DNA from: Rhodospirillaceae bacterium
Lineage (GTDB): Bacteria > Pseudomonadota > Alphaproteobacteria > Rhodospirillales > Magnetovibrionaceae
Length of the DNA: 7,982 nt
Reading direction: 5' to 3'
NCBI GenBank assembly: GCA_002401565.1
Contig: NVTL01000018.1
Location: 1 to 7,982, forward strand
Part shown: positions 5,815-7,982 of the stretch, piece by piece
How the letters are laid out: every line of letters begins with the position of its first letter
Numbering within the stretch: position 1 is the stretch's first letter
Notes under the pieces: generated by a model
What the model saw: the letters and a program-made list of their open reading frames with translations, nothing else
Told to the model about the DNA's origin: nothing
The model's database searches: none
Position numbers and translations under genes: made by a program

Positions 5815-7614
5815 ATGTCAAACCGCCCGTCCAACCGCCAATCCAACCGCCAGTCCACCACCGTAAACATGATTTATGGTCTGCGTCGTTTTTTGCGCAA
5901 AGACCAAACCCTGTTGGGTATCTTGGCGCTGATCACCGGATTGAGCGTCGGCATCATGGTGGTCGGTTTTCGCGAAGGTATTTTGTTTTTCCACGGCCTG
6001 TTTTTTGGGGCCGCCGACGAACGTTTATTCTTGTCCGTCCTTGAATTGCCATGGTGGCAAATTCTTTTGGTGCCCACGTTGGGGGGCTTAGTCATCGGCC
6101 TGTTGATCCACAAGACCTTAAAAGAAGCCCGCCCCGAAGGCGTCGCCGATGTCATTGAATCCTTTACGTTGCGAAACGGACGCATGCCGTTTTGGTCTGG
6201 CTTGCGCGCGGCGTTTATCAATATGTTGTCCATTGGCGTTGGCGCCTCGGTCGGGCGCGAAGGCCCCGCCGTACATTTGGGTGCCGTTTTGGCGTCCGGT
6301 ATTTCTCAGCGCCTGCGTTTGGCCCCGCCTTTGGCCCGCACGCTTTTGGCCTGTGGCGTGGCGGCCGCCGTTTCCGCATCGTTTAACGCGCCCATCGCCG
6401 GGGCGTTATTTGCGGGCGAAGTGGTGATTGGCCATTATGCGCTGAAAGCCTTTGCCCCCGTGGTTTTATCTTCGGTCGCAGGCACCATCATGTCGCGGGC
6501 CTATTACGGTGATTTTCCGGCCTTTACCTTGCCCGCCCACGGCACTATTTCCTACCTTGAATATCCAACCTTTATTCTTTTGGGCGTGTTGGCTGGATTT
6601 TGCGCCACGTTTTTATTGCAAGGCATCTTTAAAACCCAAAAACTTTCCCAAAAATTGCCCTTGCCCGCGTGGGCTCATCCGGCGCTTGGCGGTTTGGCTT
6701 TGGGCCTGATTGCCTTGGTCTTACCACAGGTTTTAGGCGTTGGGTATGGGGCCACCGAAATGGCCCTGAATGGTCAAATGGCACTGTGGTTATTGCTGGC
6801 TGTTTTGGCCGGAAAAATGTTGGCCGTGATGATCAGTTTGGGGCTGGGCTTTGGCGGCGGAATTTTTTCCCCGTCCCTTATGGTCGGGGCCATGTTGGGC
6901 GGCGCCTATGGCATTTTAATGATTTCCATTTTCCCAAGCCTTGATGCCGGATCGGGCGGGTACACCTTGGTCGGCATGGGCGCGGTTGCTGCCGCCACCT
7001 TGGGCGCCCCAATTTCAACGGCCTTAATCATCTTTGAAATGACCGGGGATTATCAACTGACCTTGGGCGTTTTATTGGCGGTGGTGACGTCCACCGCAGT
7101 GACCCGGCAAATCATTGGCCGTGATTTTTTCACCCTGCAATTGGCCCAGCGGGGATTGGATTTAAAGGGTGGTTATGAAACACAGGTTTTACGAGCCTTA
7201 AAAATTGCCGATGTGATGGAAGCCGAACCGCAAACCATCGCCCCCAATACCAGGCTATCAGAAGTCCGTATCCGCATTCAAAAATCCAAGGCAGCAAAGC
7301 TGTTTGTGGTGGAACCGGACGGCACTTTATTGGGCACCATTCGCTTGATTGAGCTCGGCGACATGGCCTTTAATGACAAAGACGATGGCGACAAAACCGC
7401 AGCCGACATTGTGCGCCGGCGCCCGCCTTTGGTCAAAAAAGACGACGATTTGCAAACCGCCATCCGAAAAATGACCGATTCCGGCGAAAGCCAGTTGGCC
7501 GTGGTCAAAGACATGGAAAGTTTCAAATTTGTCGGCACCGTTGAACACATGCACGTTTTGGCGGCTTATAATCGGGCTTTACTGGCCAGCAGACACGAAG
7601 AACATGATCAATAG
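5815..7614 (+). CDS. CLC-family chloride channel/transporter with C-terminal CBS pair
   Basis: Inner-membrane anion channel or H+/Cl- antiporter, 599 residues. The CLC membrane domain (about 30-445) contains GVGASVGREGPAVHLGA (141-157), whose GREGP holds the gating glutamate Glu149. It also has FNAPIAGALFAGEV (190-203), GFGGGIFSPSLMVGAMLG (345-362) matching the GxFxP anion-site motif, and GAVAAATLGAPISTALIIFEMTGDY (389-413). Two CBS domains follow (about 462-516 and 527-590), which usually bind adenine nucleotides and regulate the pore. Several classic positions differ by eye alignment with E. coli ClcA: GSGIP reads PEGVA (107-111), the internal proton glutamate is Val203, and the central tyrosine is Phe439. 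Transport mode is therefore uncertain. The ATG has AGGA (5802-5805) 9 bases upstream. The first 14 codons contain a short tandem repeat; Met19 is a weaker alternative start. No terminator is evident after the TAG. Confidence 0.95.
   Translation: MSNRPSNRQSNRQSTTVNMIYGLRRFLRKDQTLLGILALITGLSVGIMVVGFREGILFFHGLFFGAADERLFLSVLELPWWQILLVPTLGGLVIGLLIHKTLKEARPEGVADVIESFTLRNGRMPFWSGLRAAFINMLSIGVGASVGREGPAVHLGAVLASGISQRLRLAPPLARTLLACGVAAAVSASFNAPIAGALFAGEVVIGHYALKAFAPVVLSSVAGTIMSRAYYGDFPAFTLPAHGTISYLEYPTFILLGVLAGFCATFLLQGIFKTQKLSQKLPLPAWAHPALGGLALGLIALVLPQVLGVGYGATEMALNGQMALWLLLAVLAGKMLAVMISLGLGFGGGIFSPSLMVGAMLGGAYGILMISIFPSLDAGSGGYTLVGMGAVAAATLGAPISTALIIFEMTGDYQLTLGVLLAVVTSTAVTRQIIGRDFFTLQLAQRGLDLKGGYETQVLRALKIADVMEAEPQTIAPNTRLSEVRIRIQKSKAAKLFVVEPDGTLLGTIRLIELGDMAFNDKDDGDKTAADIVRRRPPLVKKDDDLQTAIRKMTDSGESQLAVVKDMESFKFVGTVEHMHVLAAYNRALLASRHEEHDQ
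5818..5853 (+). repeat. 12-base tandem repeat in CLC N-terminus (SNRP-SNRQ-SNRQ)
   Basis: Three near-identical 12-base units (5818-5829, 5830-5841, 5842-5853) of the form TCCAACCGCCAR, with two changes in the first unit. They encode Ser-Asn-Arg-Pro then twice Ser-Asn-Arg-Gln, and a fourth partial unit begins at 5854. The unit length is a multiple of three, so copy-number change would not shift the frame. The repeat lies in the hydrophilic cytoplasmic N-tail before the first membrane helix. Confidence 0.8.
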
Positions 7615-7637
7615 CTTTTCCCTTCGCCAACCCGTGC

Positions 7638-7643
7638 TATACA
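7638..7643 (+). promoter_or_regulatory. Candidate -10 box for leaderless uvrD transcript
   Basis: TATACA matches the -10 consensus at four of six positions. It ends 7 bases before the helicase ATG, so a start at 7650-7651 would put the initiation codon at or one base from the mRNA 5' end. The -35 region (about 7615-7621, CTTTTCC) is a poor match, and no Shine-Dalgarno is seen between the box and the ATG. Moderate to low confidence. Confidence 0.4.
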
Positions 7644-7650
7644 TCTGTTT

Positions 7651-7982
7651 ATGACCGATTCAGACCCCTTTGACCTTGCCGATCCGGACGATACCCCCCC
7701 TGAACCCGTGCGTTCCACCGCTTACCTAGACGGTTTGAACGAAGATCAGGGCGAAGCCGTGCGCACCATTGATGGTCCCGTTTTGGTTTTGGCTGGCGCC
7801 GGAACGGGGAAAACCCGTGTGCTGATCACGCGCCTGAGCCATATCTTGATGCAGGGCCACGCTCATCCGGGCGAGATTTTGGCCGTAACATTCACCAACA
7901 AAGCCGCTAAGGAAATGCAGGAACGGGTCGGCGAGATGCTCAACGCCCCCGTCGAAGGCTGGTGGGTCGGCACGTTTCACGC
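7651..7982 (+). CDS. uvrD: UvrD/PcrA-type superfamily 1 DNA helicase, N-terminal part, cut by window edge
   Basis: ATP-dependent 3'-5' DNA helicase, in the family acting in nucleotide excision and mismatch repair and in clearing replication obstacles. 110 complete codons are visible, open to the right edge. After an acidic, proline-containing N-tail (about 2-24, several Asp-Pro and Asp-Asp pairs), the helicase begins LDGLNEDQGEAV (26-37), the Q-motif region. Walker A motif I follows, LAGAGTGKTRVL (47-58), with Lys54 for ATP binding. Motif Ia is VTFTNKAAKEMQERV (79-93), and GTFH (107-110) starts motif Ib. This pattern fits UvrD/PcrA better than Rep or RecB. E. coli UvrD has almost no N-tail before the Q motif, so the acidic extension is an addition. 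The start has no ribosome site, but a -10-like box 7 bases upstream suggests leaderless translation. The gap to the CLC stop is 36 bases. Confidence 0.93.
   Translation, partial: MTDSDPFDLADPDDTPPEPVRSTAYLDGLNEDQGEAVRTIDGPVLVLAGAGTGKTRVLITRLSHILMQGHAHPGEILAVTFTNKAAKEMQERVGEMLNAPVEGWWVGTFH

Noticed and set aside
7726..7980. Minus-strand frame of 84 codons at the right edge
   Set aside because: It lies opposite the UvrD Walker A and motif Ia region, which is unmistakable on the plus strand.

Overview
The window looks like a chromosomal segment of an alphaproteobacterium of moderate GC content. The evidence is a groES-groEL operon under a CIRCE element whose proteins read as alphaproteobacterial, a GGDEF protein with an N-terminus (PATPDNYAVWYAYVSG) typical of Rhodospirillales-type genomes, and a CLC protein with the GVADVIE motif I associate with that class. 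A Rhodospirillales or Micavibrio-like lineage is my best guess, but no rRNA is present to confirm it. I see no mobile elements, tRNAs, CRISPR arrays or pseudogenes.

Layout. Minus strand, read right to left from about 4480 to 1: a family 2 glycosyltransferase (4479-3703), a VTT/DedA-like membrane protein (3697-2987) and a large ArnT/PMT-type polytopic glycosyltransferase (2990-1329). These three are almost contiguous, with a 5-base gap and then a 4-base overlap. They are followed by the heat-shock promoter, CIRCE operator, groES (1179-817) and the first half of groEL (804 to the left edge). Plus strand from 4715: a soluble diguanylate cyclase (4715-5770), a CLC chloride transporter or channel with two CBS domains (5815-7614), and the first 110 codons of a UvrD/PcrA helicase (7651 to the right edge). 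The 235-base stretch 4480-4714 separates the two divergent groups.

How the genes fit together. The three-gene minus-strand cluster makes sense as one pathway. The cytosolic GT2 would load a sugar onto a polyprenyl phosphate, the ArnT-like enzyme would transfer it on the periplasmic face to a lipid or glycan acceptor, and the VTT protein could handle membrane movement of the lipid carrier. GroES/GroEL form the chaperonin, repressed by HrcA through CIRCE. The diguanylate cyclase, CLC protein and helicase have no obvious common function.

Most worth a second look: (i) the CIRCE spacer is perfectly complementary over 8 bases to the leader just downstream, giving a pseudoknot-type or alternative hairpin, followed by a run of eight T; (ii) GroES has an unusual 25-residue lysine/alanine/proline tail; (iii) the GT2-VTT-ArnT-like operon; (iv) the CLC protein appears to have replaced several classic ion-pathway residues; (v) the helicase start looks leaderless. 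I did not find a clearly unprecedented system. These are specific, testable oddities in otherwise recognisable genes.
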